Of a stretch of 64,000 nucleotides of DNA, positions 8,350 through 17,621 are shown piece by piece. This stretch comes from GCA-003244245 sp050699955 (lineage in GTDB: Bacteria > Actinomycetota > Actinomycetes > Mycobacteriales > Pseudonocardiaceae). The stretch lies in assembly GCA_050699955.1 (NCBI GenBank), contig JBOHGD010000004.1, positions 62,001-126,000 of the forward strand, read 5' to 3'. A model generated the notes under the pieces. It saw nothing but the letters and a program-made list of their open reading frames with translations. It did not search any database and was not told the DNA's origin. The stretch's first letter is position 1. Every line of letters starts with the position of its first letter. The translations under genes were made by a program, and so were the position numbers.

Positions 8350-9274
8350 TGAGCGCGTCGCCCGAGCCGGTGCGGGCCCGCACTCGCAGCCCCACGTCGC
8401 CGTCGGTGGGTGGCTCGCCGACCGGGAGGTCGCTGCGTGCCTCGCCGGATCCCGAGCTGATGTCCACCTCGGCCAGCACGCCGGCCTGGATCCCCACCCG
8501 CAGCTGCCCCGAACCCGAGGTGAGCTCGAGACGGCCGGCCGAGGCGTCGACCACGACGAGGTCCCCACTGCCGCTGCGGGCTGTCACGTCGCGCCGAACC
8601 GCGCCGAAGCGGACATTGCCGGAACCGGTCTGGACGTTCGCCGCACTGTCGGCGCCGGCAGCGCTGACATCGCTGATGTCGTTCCCGATCGAGATTACGT
8701 CGACCGCCCCGGATCCCGTCCGCACCCGCAGCGTGCCCAGCACTGACCCCAGCCGCACGTCGCCCGCCCCGGTGCGGATGTCGACCCCGCCGGTGCATTG
8801 TTGGGCCCGGACCTGCCCGGCGCCGGTCGAGGCGTCGAGGCGGCCCGCGACGCCGTCTACGAGGACGTCGGCCGAACCGCTGCGGGCCAGCAGTGCCGAG
8901 CCCGCAGGCGCGGTCAGCTGGATCGTCAGTGCCACCGAGCGCAGCGGGGCGTCCTGCGGGGTTCGCACAGTGAGCCGTTGCCCAGTGCAGTCGATCAGAG
9001 TGTGCCGGACGGCTTCCGCGGCCAGGTCGCCGGATGTGGCCGCGCCGGCCTGTTCGCCGAGCCAGGTCAACAGTCCGGCGACGCCTGCGTTCCACGGTGG
9101 ACGGCCGGTCGGGTCGGGACGGATCTGCACGCCCACCGTGGCCGCGGCCTCGGTGGGTTCGATGAGGCGGACGTCCAGCCGCCCGTTGCCGAGCTCGACG
9201 CAGAGCTCGACCGGCCCTGCACAGTCGAAGTCCTGCTGCCGCACCACGGTGACGTCGGTATCGTCCTGTTCCAC
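8330..9274 (-). CDS. DUF4097-type beta-repeat protein
   Basis: About 314 residues made mostly of short beta-helix-like repeats with the pattern (S/T)GSGDV/ARSGSG, for example GAGDVRLGSVLGTLRVRTGSG and NVQTGSGNVRFGAVRRDV. This is the DUF4097 / adhesin-like beta-repeat signature. No signal peptide or membrane span is seen, so it is probably cytosolic, with unknown function. The start chosen is GTG at 9274 because GGGAGGAACC lies immediately upstream; a longer frame to 9352 would overlap the preceding gene by 47 bases. It follows a small CopG/HicB-like gene on the same strand, a frequent actinobacterial pairing, suggesting one operon. Confidence 0.75.
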   Translation of the reverse strand: MEQDDTDVTVVRQQDFDCAGPVELCVELGNGRLDVRLIEPTEAAATVGVQIRPDPTGRPPWNAGVAGLLTWLGEQAGAATSGDLAAEAVRHTLIDCTGQRLTVRTPQDAPLRSVALTIQLTAPAGSALLARSGSADVLVDGVAGRLDASTGAGQVRAQQCTGGVDIRTGAGDVRLGSVLGTLRVRTGSGAVDVISIGNDISDVSAAGADSAANVQTGSGNVRFGAVRRDVTARSGSGDLVVVDASAGRLELTSGSGQLRVGIQAGVLAEVDISSGSGEARSDLPVGEPPTDGDVGLRVRARTGSGDALITSAPS

Positions 9275-9305
9275 GGTTCCTCCCGGACGAGGTTCGTCGC
9301 TGGGC

Positions 9306-9830
9306 TCAGCCCTGGACCCAGCCGTGGACCCGGCTGCGACCGCGGCGCTCACTGGTTCCCCAGCGCGACTCGTTCCACCCCTCGCCCCGCAGCGCCCCCT
9401 GGACGGCCTGCGAGACCCAGGTGTTCAGCGAGACGCCCTGTTCGGCGGCTGCGCGCTCGGCCTGGCCCTTGAGCTGATCGAGCAGTCTCAAGGTCATCCG
9501 GCTGATGTCGCCGCCCATGTCGGCGAAGGAGCTTGCGCCGGGCGGAGGAGGGGGCGGCGGCGCGGTGCCTGGCTGCGGTCCTGGCTCGGCGGCCGTGCTC
9601 ACGGCCACCCGCACGTCGCGCCCGTCGAGCCGTACCTCCACCACCCGGTCGTCCAGCGTCGCGGTGACCTCCGCGGCGAGATCGGACAGTACGTTCATGA
9701 TGGTCAGCCGGGCGGCTGGTTCCAGTGCCGCACCCAGGACGGCAGCGGTGTGCCGGGTCTGCTCGTCGCCCGCCGACGCAGCAGCGGTGAGGTCTTCGCG
9801 CAGCCGGTTGATATAGGGCGTCAGATCCAT
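9306..9830 (-). CDS. CopG/HicB-like small regulator
   Basis: A 174-residue protein whose middle section, DISRMTLRLLDQLKGQAERA followed by AAEQGVSLNTWVSQAVQGAL, matches the ribbon-helix-helix pattern of Arc/CopG/HicB antitoxin-like proteins. The N-terminal half is a separate domain (LREDLTAAASAGDEQTRHTA) and a poly-Pro linker joins the two. Start chosen at ATG 9830 (MDLTPYINRL); ATG 9842 is an alternative. No toxin gene flanks it, so a regulator of the downstream DUF4097 gene is more likely than a toxin-antitoxin pair; that is inference. Confidence 0.7.
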   Translation of the reverse strand: MDLTPYINRLREDLTAAASAGDEQTRHTAAVLGAALEPAARLTIMNVLSDLAAEVTATLDDRVVEVRLDGRDVRVAVSTAAEPGPQPGTAPPPPPPPGASSFADMGGDISRMTLRLLDQLKGQAERAAAEQGVSLNTWVSQAVQGALRGEGWNESRWGTSERRGRSRVHGWVQG

Positions 9831-9922
9831 GACACCAACCATGACACCACGTGTGACGCCAGTCAAGACATCACCATGGCGCCGCGGTTAGGCTGCGGGC
9901 CGTTCGAGAGGAGGGGTGCGCC

Positions 9923-10732
9923 GTGCGCCAGCCCGATGATGCGGCTGCGAATGGGACCGATGGGAAGGTGGCCGGCGCGGAGGTGAACACCGTGGCGCTA
10001 CGGGTCCAGCTGGTCGCCAAGACGGAGTTCTTCGCGCCGGCCGATCTGCCGTGGTCCACCGACGCCGATGGCGGGCAGGCGCTCGCGGAGTTCGCCGGCC
10101 GGGCCTGCTACCAGTCGTGGCGCAAGCCCAATCCGGCGACCGCCACCAACGCCGGATACCTGCAGAACATTCTCCAGGTCGGCCATCTCTCTGTGCTCGA
10201 GCACGGCTCGGTCAGCTTCTACCTCACCGGGGTGTCGCGATCACTGACCCACGAACTGGTCCGGCATCGGCACTTCTCCTACTCCCAGCTGTCCCAGCGT
10301 TATGTCCCGGAGCGCCAGGCGGCCATGGTCGAACCGGACGTCATCGCAGGCGACCCGGAGCTGCACGAGCTGTTCCTGGCCGCAACGCGGACCAGCCAGC
10401 AGGCCTACACCGAGCTGCTGGCCGGGCTGGAGGAGCGGTTCGCCGGCGAGCAGAACGCCACGCTGCGCCGCAAACAGGCTCGGCAGGCGGCCCGCTCGGT
10501 ATTACCCAACGCCACCGAGACGCGCATGGTGGTCACCGGAAACTACCGGGCCTGGCGACACTTCATCGCGCTGCGCGCCACCGAACACGCCGACGTGGAG
10601 ATCCGCGGACTGGCCGTGGAATGCCTGCGTCAGCTACACGAGATAGCGTCCAACGTGTTCGGCGACTTCGAGATCTCCACGCTGCCGGACGGCACGGAGA
10701 TCGCCTCCAGCGCGTTCGCCTCGGAGCTCTGA
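9923..10732 (+). CDS. thyX: Flavin-dependent thymidylate synthase ThyX
   Basis: A 269-residue ThyX, which makes dTMP from dUMP with methylene-tetrahydrofolate, FAD and NADPH. The diagnostic ThyX motif RHRxxSxxxxR is present as RHRHFSYSQLSQR at about residues 114-126. Other family blocks are VGHLSVLEHGSVSFYLTGVS upstream and LPNATETRMVVTGNYRAWRHF downstream. GTG start near 9923 follows an AGAGGAGG ribosome site. The first ~28 residues before LRVQLVAKTEF are an extension, so an internal start is possible. Position next to dapA is the usual actinobacterial order. Confidence 0.96.
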   Translation: MRQPDDAAANGTDGKVAGAEVNTVALRVQLVAKTEFFAPADLPWSTDADGGQALAEFAGRACYQSWRKPNPATATNAGYLQNILQVGHLSVLEHGSVSFYLTGVSRSLTHELVRHRHFSYSQLSQRYVPERQAAMVEPDVIAGDPELHELFLAATRTSQQAYTELLAGLEERFAGEQNATLRRKQARQAARSVLPNATETRMVVTGNYRAWRHFIALRATEHADVEIRGLAVECLRQLHEIASNVFGDFEISTLPDGTEIASSAFASEL

Positions 10733-10752
10733 CGAACGCGTAGCGTACGGAT

Positions 10753-11163
10753 ATGGATCTCGACGAGGCCCGTGCCGTCCTCGCTCAGCAGCATCGTGCT
10801 GTGCTGAGCACCTTGCGCTCTGCGGGCACACCTCAGATGTCGCCGGTGCTCGCTGCGGTCGACGATCGGGGTCAGGTGCTGGTGAGCACCCGCCAGAGCG
10901 CGTTCAAAGTGCACAACCTGCGCCGGGACCCGCGAGCCTGGCTGTGCGTGCTGCCCGACGATTTCTTCGGCCGCTGGATCCAGGTCGGCGGCGTGACGCG
11001 GATCGTGGAACTGCCCGAGGCGATGGACCTGCTGGTGGACTACTACCGGAGGATCTCCGGCGAGCACCAGAACTGGGACGACTACCGGGCGGCGATGCAG
11101 CACGAGCAGCGAGTACTACTGCAGATCGAGCTCACCTCGGCCGGACCCGACCGGGCCGGGTGA
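10753..11163 (+). CDS. PPOX-class F420-dependent flavin-type oxidoreductase
   Basis: A 136-residue split beta-barrel protein of the pyridoxamine 5'-phosphate oxidase-like class, actinobacterial TIGR03618 type. The start (LDEARAVLAQQHRAVLSTL) and the strand pair RSAGTPQMSPVLAAVDDRG with FKVHNLRRDPRAWLCVL form the cofactor cleft in relatives, which usually bind F420 or FMN. The natural substrate is unknown. It lies 20 bases after thyX and 7 bases before the TIGR03085 gene, so cotranscription is likely. Confidence 0.8.
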   Translation: MDLDEARAVLAQQHRAVLSTLRSAGTPQMSPVLAAVDDRGQVLVSTRQSAFKVHNLRRDPRAWLCVLPDDFFGRWIQVGGVTRIVELPEAMDLLVDYYRRISGEHQNWDDYRAAMQHEQRVLLQIELTSAGPDRAG

Positions 11164-11170
11164 GGCGGCG

Positions 11171-11806
11171 GTGGGAGAGACGACGCTGGCCGCCATCGAG
11201 CGCCACGAGCTGAGTGATCTGCTGGACGACGTCGGCCCGGACGCCCCGACGCTGTGCGGGGACTGGGCGACCCGCGACCTTGCGGCACATCTGGTGATCC
11301 GGGAGGGCAGACTCGACGCCGCGGTCGGCATCCTGCTGCCGCCATTGGCCGGTTACACCGCTCGGGTGCAGCGCGGCACGGCGCAACGGTCCTGGCCGGC
11401 GCTGGTCGAGCAGGTTCGCAACGGACCGCCGCGATGGTCACTGATGCGGCTGTCGGCCATCGGCGAGAAGGTCAACGGTGTGGAGTTCTTCGTCCACCAC
11501 GAAGACGTGCGGCGCGCCCGGCCCGGGTGGCAGCCACGGGCGGCCGACCCGGAGCGAGCCGCCCAGCTGTGGAGCATGCTGACCCGGCTGTCCCGGCTGT
11601 GCTATCGGAGCTCACCGGTCGGTGTCGTGCTGCGCCGCCCGGACGGGACGGAGTTCGTGGCCCGGCGCCGGGCCCGCACCGTCACGGTGATCGGTTCGCC
11701 GGAGGAGTTGATCCTGCACGCCTACGGCCGGGACCAGGCGGCCGTCGACCTCGAGGGTGACCAGGTCGACATAGCCGGCCTGCAGGGCAGCCGGCGGGGC
11801 TTCTAG
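11171..11806 (+). CDS. TIGR03085 family protein (mycothiol-dependent isomerase-like fold)
   Basis: A 211-residue protein related to the DinB-like metal-binding N-terminal domain of mycothiol-dependent maleylpyruvate isomerase. Conserved features include the start LSDLLDDVGPDAPTLCGDWATRDLAAHLVIREGR and the HHEDVRRARPGW block, whose histidines are candidates for metal binding. The enzymatic role is not known. GTG start at 11171, 7 bases after the PPOX stop. Its last 4 bases overlap the end of the convergent gene. Confidence 0.78.
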   Translation: MGETTLAAIERHELSDLLDDVGPDAPTLCGDWATRDLAAHLVIREGRLDAAVGILLPPLAGYTARVQRGTAQRSWPALVEQVRNGPPRWSLMRLSAIGEKVNGVEFFVHHEDVRRARPGWQPRAADPERAAQLWSMLTRLSRLCYRSSPVGVVLRRPDGTEFVARRRARTVTVIGSPEELILHAYGRDQAAVDLEGDQVDIAGLQGSRRGF

Positions 11807-12267
11807 CCGCCCCCGCCACTCGCGGCGTTGCGGCGCCTGCGGTCGAGCACAAAGGTGAGCCAGAGGACGAAGACCGCGACGTCGGTGCTGGTGGCGTCGG
11901 GCAACTCGGCCAGCACCCGGGGCCGGAACAGGCCGTTCACCCGGACCTGGCCGAGCACCGCGGTGCCCTCGGCGTTGCGCAGTCGCCAGTGGCGCGACCC
12001 GGCTGACTCCAGGTGCACCACCGAGCGACCATCCAGGTTCGCGGTCCAGTGCCGCGGCAGGAACCCCACCCGGTGCGCCCGATGTCGCGGCACCCGGGCC
12101 GGATCGGTAGCACTGATCTCGCCCCGTGCGCTGGCCATGATCCACGGCTGCCCGTCGATGTTCACCTGAGCGCGCTCGCCGGACACTGCGTGGTACAGCG
12201 TGGCCACTGGGACGCCGTCGGTCTCCACCAGGCCGGACCGACCTCGCCAGCTCAGTTCGGCACGCAC
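11803..12267 (-). CDS. Conserved hypothetical protein
   Basis: A 154-residue protein with no recognised domain. It is rich in predicted beta strands (VPVATLYHAVS, RAQVNIDGQPWIMAS, WRLRNAEGTAVLGQV), compatible with a LURP-one/scramblase-like barrel, but I cannot prove that. A hydrophobic stretch near the C-terminus (DVAVFVLWLTFVLDRRRR) could be a single membrane-associated helix followed by basic residues, an N-out tail-anchor arrangement. It is convergent with the TIGR03085 gene and divergent from dapA. Confidence 0.55.
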   Translation of the reverse strand: MRAELSWRGRSGLVETDGVPVATLYHAVSGERAQVNIDGQPWIMASARGEISATDPARVPRHRAHRVGFLPRHWTANLDGRSVVHLESAGSRHWRLRNAEGTAVLGQVRVNGLFRPRVLAELPDATSTDVAVFVLWLTFVLDRRRRNAASGGGG

Positions 12268-12347
12268 GCCGAACAGTATCGGCCCAGCCCGCCGTGCTGG
12301 ACGAGGGCTCTGGCTCCGCCGCGTGGTCAGAGCGGTAGCGTCGCCCC

Positions 12348-13253
12348 ATGAGTCCTGCCCCGACCGCCGCTCCCGGCCGGCCCTTCGGCCGGGTGCTCAC
12401 CGCCATGGTCACTCCGTTCGCCGCCGACGGGCAGCTTGATCTTGACGCCGCACAGAAACTCGCCTATCAGTTGGTGGAGCGCGGGTGTGACGGCTTGGTG
12501 GTCAACGGCACCACCGGCGAGTCACCGACCACCACGGACGCGGAGAAGGCGGAACTGGTCCGCGCGGTGGTGGCTGCGGTCGGGGATCGGGCGGCGGTGG
12601 TGGCCGGCGCCGGGACCTATGACACCGCGCACAGCGTGCGGCTGGCCCGGCAGGCTGCCCAGGCCGGTGCGCACGGCTTGCTCGTGGTGACCCCGTATTA
12701 CTCGCGGCCCCCGCAGTCCGGGCTCCTCGCGCATTTCACCGCGGTCGCCGACGCCACCGATCTGCCGGTGATGCTCTACGACATCCCGCCGCGGTCGATC
12801 GTGCCCATTGCTCTGGAGACTCTCTACCAGCTCGCCGAGCACCCGCGGATCGTGGCCGTCAAGGACGCGAAGGGAGACCTGGGGGGTGGTGCAGAGGTCA
12901 TCGCCACCACCGAACTGGCGTACTACTGCGGAGACGACGTGCTCAACCTGCCGTGGCTCTCGGTGGGGGCGGTGGGGGTGGTCAGCGTGATCGGCAACAT
13001 CGTCCCGGACCGGCTCCGCACCATGATCGTCGCATTCGAGGCGGGGGAGGTGGCCACCGCACGGGACGTGCATGCGTCCACCCTCGCGCTGATCCGGACC
13101 TTCTTCATGGCCGGCGGGGTGGCCTTCGGCAAGGCGGCGCTGCGGCTGACCGGGCTGGAGGTCGGCGACCCCCGGTTGCCACAGGTCGCCGCCGACTCTG
13201 ATCAGGTGACCGCGATCGCGGCGGCGCTGGTCGAAACGGGAGTCCTTGCATGA
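12348..13253 (+). CDS. dapA: 4-hydroxy-tetrahydrodipicolinate synthase
   Basis: A 301-residue DapA, condensing pyruvate with aspartate semialdehyde through a Schiff base. The NGTTGESPTT phosphate-loop-like segment, the tyrosine in MLYDIPPRS (about residue 144) and the Schiff-base lysine in VAVKDAKGDL (about K172) are all visible. The product feeds dapB in this window and, through meso-diaminopimelate, the MurE reaction. Its stop overlaps the RNase J start by four bases (ATGA), the conserved actinobacterial dapA-rnj coupling. Confidence 0.97.
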   Translation: MSPAPTAAPGRPFGRVLTAMVTPFAADGQLDLDAAQKLAYQLVERGCDGLVVNGTTGESPTTTDAEKAELVRAVVAAVGDRAAVVAGAGTYDTAHSVRLARQAAQAGAHGLLVVTPYYSRPPQSGLLAHFTAVADATDLPVMLYDIPPRSIVPIALETLYQLAEHPRIVAVKDAKGDLGGGAEVIATTELAYYCGDDVLNLPWLSVGAVGVVSVIGNIVPDRLRTMIVAFEAGEVATARDVHASTLALIRTFFMAGGVAFGKAALRLTGLEVGDPRLPQVAADSDQVTAIAAALVETGVLA

Positions 13254-14965
13254 CCAGCTCCAGCGATGCTCACCTGCCCATCCCCGGGGTCCCCAACACG
13301 GCCCCCCCGCCGTTGGCCGACAACGGCCTGCGAGCGGTCGCGCTCGGCGGCATCGGGGAGATCGGCCGGAACATGACCGTCTTCGAACACGCCGGACAGC
13401 TGCTCGTGGTGGACTGTGGAGTGTTGTTCCCCGAGGACGACGCACCCGGGGTCGATCTGATCCTGCCCGACTTCCGAGCGATCGAGGACCGGCTGGAGGA
13501 CATCGAGGCGTTGGTGCTCACCCACGGGCACGAGGACCACATCGGAGCGGTGCCGTTCTTGCTCCGGCTGCGACCGGACCTGCCGGTGGTGGGTTCGGAG
13601 TTCACCCTCGCGCTGGTCCGGGAGAAGTGCCGCGAGCACCGGCAGAAGCCGCAGCTGGTACAGGTGAAGGAGGGCGACCGGCACCGCGCAGGTCCGTTCG
13701 ACCTAGAGTTCTTCGCGGTGAACCACTCCATTCCGGACGCACTCGCGGTGGCCATCCGTACCCCGGCCGGTCTGGTTCTGCACACCGGTGACGTCAAGCT
13801 GGACCAGTTGCCGCTGGACGGGCGGCTGACCGATCTCGCCGGGTTCTCCCGGCTCGGCGACGAGGGCGTCGACCTACTGCTGATCGACTCCACCAACGCC
13901 GAGGTTCCGGGCATCGTGACCTCGGAGCGTGACATCGGCCCGGTGCTCGACCTGGTGATCGGGCGAGCCGAGCAGCGGGTCATCGTGGCCTGCTTCGCCA
14001 GCCACGTGCACCGTGTGCAGCAGGTGCTCGATGTCGCCGCCGCGCACGGGCGCAAGGCGGTGTTCGTGGGTCGTTCCATGGTGCGCAACATGGGTGTGGC
14101 TGCCGACCTCGGGCTGCTCCGGGTGCCACCGGGCCTGCTGGTGGACCTCGAGGAGGCGCTCGCGATGCCCGAGAACCGGGTGGTGTTCGTCTCCACCGGG
14201 TCACAGGGTGAGCCGCTCTCGGCGCTGTCCCGGATGGCGCGCGGCGAGCACCGGCAGATCAAGATCCGGGCGGGGGACACCGTGATCCTGGCCAGCTCGC
14301 TCATCCCGGGTAACGAGACCGCGGTGTTCCGAGTGGTCAACGAGCTGACCCGGCTGGGCGCCATCGTGGTGCACCAGGGCAACGCGAAGGTGCACGTATC
14401 CGGGCACGCCCCGGCCGGGGAGCTGCTCTTCCTCTACAACGCCATCCGCCCGTCCAACGTGATGCCGGTGCACGGCGAGTGGCGGCACCTGCGCGCGAAC
14501 GCGGCACTCGCGGCCCGTACCGGTGTGCCCGAGGAGCGAGTGGTGATCGCCGAGGACGGCGTGGTCGTGGACCTGGTGGACGGCCGGGCGCAGATCGTCG
14601 GCCGGGTCGAGGTCGGTCAGGTCTACGTGGACGGGTTGTCGGTCGGCGACGTGGGTGAGTCGACGCTGTCGGATCGGCTCATCCTCGGTGAGGGCGGGTT
14701 CATCGCGATCACGGTGGTGGTGGCGGCGGGGACCGGCCGGGCGGTAGCCCCGCCGACGATCTCCGGGCGAGGCTTCTCCGACGACCCCAAGGCCCTCGAC
14801 GGGGTCGTGCATCTGGTCGAGATGGAACTGGCGCGCACCGAGGCGGAGGGCATCACCGACACCCACCGGATCGCCCAGGCGGTGCGGCGGGTGGTGGGCC
14901 GATGGGTCTCCGACACCTATCGCCGACGGCCGATGATCGTGCCCACGGTGCTGCCCGTCGACTGA
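13250..14965 (+). CDS. rnj: Ribonuclease J
   Basis: A 571-residue RNase J, a metallo-beta-lactamase/beta-CASP ribonuclease with endo- and 5'-3' exonuclease activity. The zinc motif HGHEDHIG begins at H92 and is followed by NHSIPDA, GDVKLD, the beta-CASP segment ACFASHVHRVQQ, and the distal VHVSGHA motif near residue 383. The C-terminal ~110 residues are the oligomerisation domain. An N-terminal 25-residue Pro/Ala-rich extension is typical of actinobacteria. Acts with PNPase encoded at the start of the window in RNA turnover. Confidence 0.96.
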   Translation: MTSSSDAHLPIPGVPNTAPPPLADNGLRAVALGGIGEIGRNMTVFEHAGQLLVVDCGVLFPEDDAPGVDLILPDFRAIEDRLEDIEALVLTHGHEDHIGAVPFLLRLRPDLPVVGSEFTLALVREKCREHRQKPQLVQVKEGDRHRAGPFDLEFFAVNHSIPDALAVAIRTPAGLVLHTGDVKLDQLPLDGRLTDLAGFSRLGDEGVDLLLIDSTNAEVPGIVTSERDIGPVLDLVIGRAEQRVIVACFASHVHRVQQVLDVAAAHGRKAVFVGRSMVRNMGVAADLGLLRVPPGLLVDLEEALAMPENRVVFVSTGSQGEPLSALSRMARGEHRQIKIRAGDTVILASSLIPGNETAVFRVVNELTRLGAIVVHQGNAKVHVSGHAPAGELLFLYNAIRPSNVMPVHGEWRHLRANAALAARTGVPEERVVIAEDGVVVDLVDGRAQIVGRVEVGQVYVDGLSVGDVGESTLSDRLILGEGGFIAITVVVAAGTGRAVAPPTISGRGFSDDPKALDGVVHLVEMELARTEAEGITDTHRIAQAVRRVVGRWVSDTYRRRPMIVPTVLPVD

Positions 14966-14973
14966 GATCCGTC

Positions 14974-14998
14974 CGCCGAGGCCGTGGGTTCCTCGGCG
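14974..14998 (+). terminator. Hairpin terminator after rnj
   Basis: A perfect 8-bp stem (CGCCGAGG with CCTCGGCG) and 9-base loop begin 9 bases after the rnj stop. There is no T-run, which is normal in high-GC actinomycetes. Likely transcription end for dapA-rnj. Confidence 0.65.
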
Positions 14999-15119
14999 TG
15001 TCGAGGATGTCCCGACGGCCTTTCACGCAATCATGGAGCGGCCAGGATGTGACGTCTGTGGCTGCTGAGGCGCGTGTTGATGTTCTTTCTCCTGGGGAGG
15101 AAGGGGCGGACGGGCTACC

Positions 15120-17615
15120 GTGTGGGACATGGCAGGGCGGACGACCACGAAGACGACGAGCGGGCGTTCCCAGGGTTCGCGAAGTAACGGATCCCGCAGC
15201 AAGAGCCCGGCGAGTAAGAGCCCGGCGAGCAGGCCGCGCTCGCGCCCGGCCGCCCGACGTCCCTCGTACCGCAGGCGGCCCACCTTCGCCCGCGGCATGG
15301 CCAGCGCCTGGACCCTGCTCGCCAGGGGCATGGGGCGGGTGGCCAGGGCGGTGGGCCGGACCCGTGAGATCGAGCCGGAGCACCGCAGGGACGGTCTGGC
15401 CCTCGGCCTCGTCGCGCTCGCCGTGGTGGTCGCCGCGAGCATGTGGTGGGCTGGCGGAGGACCGGTCGGGGCCGGTGTTCAGGACGCGCTGCGCACCATG
15501 TTCGGCTCGGCGGCGGTGTTGCTGCCGGTGGTGTTCGTCGCGGTCGCCGTGACGTTGATGCGCACCGAGCCCGATCCGGACGCCCGGCCTCGCCGCACAG
15601 TCGGGACCGTACTGCTGATCCTGGGGGTACTCGGTCTCTGGCATCTCGCGGGCGGCGCCCCTCGCGACGGCGCGGGGCGTTCCCGCGCTGCCGGCATCGT
15701 CGGATTCCTGGTTGCCGATCCCCTCGCGGGTGGGTTCACCCTCTGGGTGGCGGTGCCGCTGCTGGCCCTGCTGGCCGGCTACGGGCTACTGGTGCTGACC
15801 GGGACCCCGGTGCGCGCGGTGCCCGGCCGGATCCGCCGGCTGACCGGAGCCTCACCACCCGAGGAGAGCGACGACGACCCGGCGACCGACATCGACCCGG
15901 CGACCGCCGCCGATCCGGCCGACGTGCGTCTTCGCCGCCCCTCGCGGCGCAGGCAGGCCACTCAGGCCACGGAGAGCTCGGCCCAGCAGGATCCCCCCGA
16001 GCCGGCCCCGGCCCGGCCCGCTCTCCCGGCGAAGCGGTCCGCACCCCCCTCGGCGGTGCCCGCCCTCACCCCGTCGATCGAGGGCAAGCCTGGCACGGGG
16101 ATGTCGGTGCACCGGGAGGTCGAGGGCGACTACCAGCTTCCGCCACCCGGGCTGCTGCTGGAGGGCGACCCACCCAAGGCCCGCAGCAAGGCCAACGACG
16201 CCATGATCGAGGCCATCGACGGGGTACTCGACCAGTTCTCGGTGGACGCCCGGGTCACCGGGTTCACCCGGGGCCCGACCGTGACGCGCTACGAGGTGGA
16301 GTTGGGCCTCGGGGTCAAGGTCGAGAAGATCACTCAGTTGACCCGCAACATCTCCTACGCGGTGGCCACCGACAACGTGCGTCTGCTGGCCCCGATCCCG
16401 GGCAAGTCCGCGGTCGGGATCGAGGTGCCCAACAGCGACCGGGAGATGGTGCGTCTCGGCGACGTGCTGCGCTCCGCGGCCTCCGGCCGGGACCAGCACC
16501 CCATGGTGATCGGGCTGGGCAAGGACATCGAGGGTCACTTCGTCACCGCGAACCTCACCAAGATGCCGCATCTGCTGGTCGCCGGTTCCACGGGCTCCGG
16601 CAAGTCCAGTTTCGTGAACTCGATGCTGGTCTCGCTGCTCGCCCGGGCTACCCCGGACGAGGTCCGGATGATCCTCATCGACCCCAAGATGGTGGAGCTC
16701 ACCCCGTACGAGGGCATCCCACACCTGATCACTCCCATCATCACCCAGCCGAAGAAGGCGGCCGCCGCGCTGTCCTGGCTGGTTGACGAGATGGAGCAGC
16801 GATATCAGGACATGCAGGCCAGCCGGGTGCGCCATATCGACGACTTCAACCGGAAGGTGCGCAGCGGCGAGATCACCGCGCCGCTGGGCAGCGAACGGGA
16901 TTACCGGCCCTATCCCTACATCATGGCCATCGTCGACGAGTTGGCCGACCTGATGATGACCGCGCCGCGCGACGTCGAGGACGCCGTTGTGCGGATCACT
17001 CAGAAGGCCAGGGCGGCCGGGATCCATCTGGTGCTGGCTACCCAACGGCCCAGCGTCGACGTAGTCACGGGGCTGATCAAGACCAATGTGCCTTCGCGGC
17101 TGGCCTTCGCCACATCGTCACTGACCGACAGCCGGGTGATCCTGGACCAGCCCGGCGCGGAGAAGCTGATCGGTATGGGCGATGGGCTCTACCTGCCGAT
17201 GGGCGCGTCGAAGCCGGTCCGCGTCCAGGGCGCCTACGTCGGCGACGATGAGATCTCCACTGTCGTCCGCTACGTCAAGGAGCAGGCCACCCCCGAGTAC
17301 ACCGACGGTGTCACAGCCGCGAAGGCGGGTGAGCAGAAGCAGATTGACTCGGACATCGGCGATGACCTCGATGTGCTGTTGCAGGCCGCCGAGCTCGTGG
17401 TCACCTCACAGTTCGGCTCGACCTCGATGTTGCAGCGCAAGCTGCGGGTCGGCTTCGCCAAGGCGGGCCGGTTGATGGACCTGCTGGAGAATCGGGGCGT
17501 GGTGGGCCCCTCCGAGGGATCCAAGGCCCGCGACGTGTTGGTCAAACCCGATGAGCTCGACGGGCTGCTGTATCTGATCCGGGGCGGGGGCGACGGCGGC
17601 GGCGAGGGTGACTGA
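15120..17615 (+). CDS. ftsK: DNA translocase FtsK/SpoIIIE
   Basis: An 831-residue septal DNA translocase. After a basic Ser/Arg/Lys N-terminus there are four membrane spans (about residues 98-118, 128-148, 160-178, 200-225), then an Asp/Pro/Ala-rich linker. The alpha/beta motor carries Walker A GSTGSGKSS at about 489-497 and Walker B YIMAIVDELADLMM near 600-613. The gamma winged-helix domain (STSMLQRKLRVGFAKAGRLM) lies near 760-780, so the KOPS-reading end is intact. GTG 15120 and ATG 15129 are both possible starts; GGAGGAAGGGG lies upstream. It couples chromosome segregation to the divisome encoded at 26-47 kb. Confidence 0.96.
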   Translation: MWDMAGRTTTKTTSGRSQGSRSNGSRSKSPASKSPASRPRSRPAARRPSYRRRPTFARGMASAWTLLARGMGRVARAVGRTREIEPEHRRDGLALGLVALAVVVAASMWWAGGGPVGAGVQDALRTMFGSAAVLLPVVFVAVAVTLMRTEPDPDARPRRTVGTVLLILGVLGLWHLAGGAPRDGAGRSRAAGIVGFLVADPLAGGFTLWVAVPLLALLAGYGLLVLTGTPVRAVPGRIRRLTGASPPEESDDDPATDIDPATAADPADVRLRRPSRRRQATQATESSAQQDPPEPAPARPALPAKRSAPPSAVPALTPSIEGKPGTGMSVHREVEGDYQLPPPGLLLEGDPPKARSKANDAMIEAIDGVLDQFSVDARVTGFTRGPTVTRYEVELGLGVKVEKITQLTRNISYAVATDNVRLLAPIPGKSAVGIEVPNSDREMVRLGDVLRSAASGRDQHPMVIGLGKDIEGHFVTANLTKMPHLLVAGSTGSGKSSFVNSMLVSLLARATPDEVRMILIDPKMVELTPYEGIPHLITPIITQPKKAAAALSWLVDEMEQRYQDMQASRVRHIDDFNRKVRSGEITAPLGSERDYRPYPYIMAIVDELADLMMTAPRDVEDAVVRITQKARAAGIHLVLATQRPSVDVVTGLIKTNVPSRLAFATSSLTDSRVILDQPGAEKLIGMGDGLYLPMGASKPVRVQGAYVGDDEISTVVRYVKEQATPEYTDGVTAAKAGEQKQIDSDIGDDLDVLLQAAELVVTSQFGSTSMLQRKLRVGFAKAGRLMDLLENRGVVGPSEGSKARDVLVKPDELDGLLYLIRGGGDGGGEGD

Positions 17616-17621
17616 CTGGGC

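Noticed and set aside
6703..8568. A 621-codon minus-strand frame across the GNAT and YcaQ-like genes
   Set aside because: High-GC antisense frame; its start lies inside the DUF4097 gene and its codons do not show a recognisable protein, while the overlapping plus-strand product is a clear family member.
8346..9986. A 546-codon plus-strand frame
   Set aside because: Antisense of the DUF4097 and CopG-like genes and overlaps the start of thyX; composition is Ser/Arg/Pro-rich noise.
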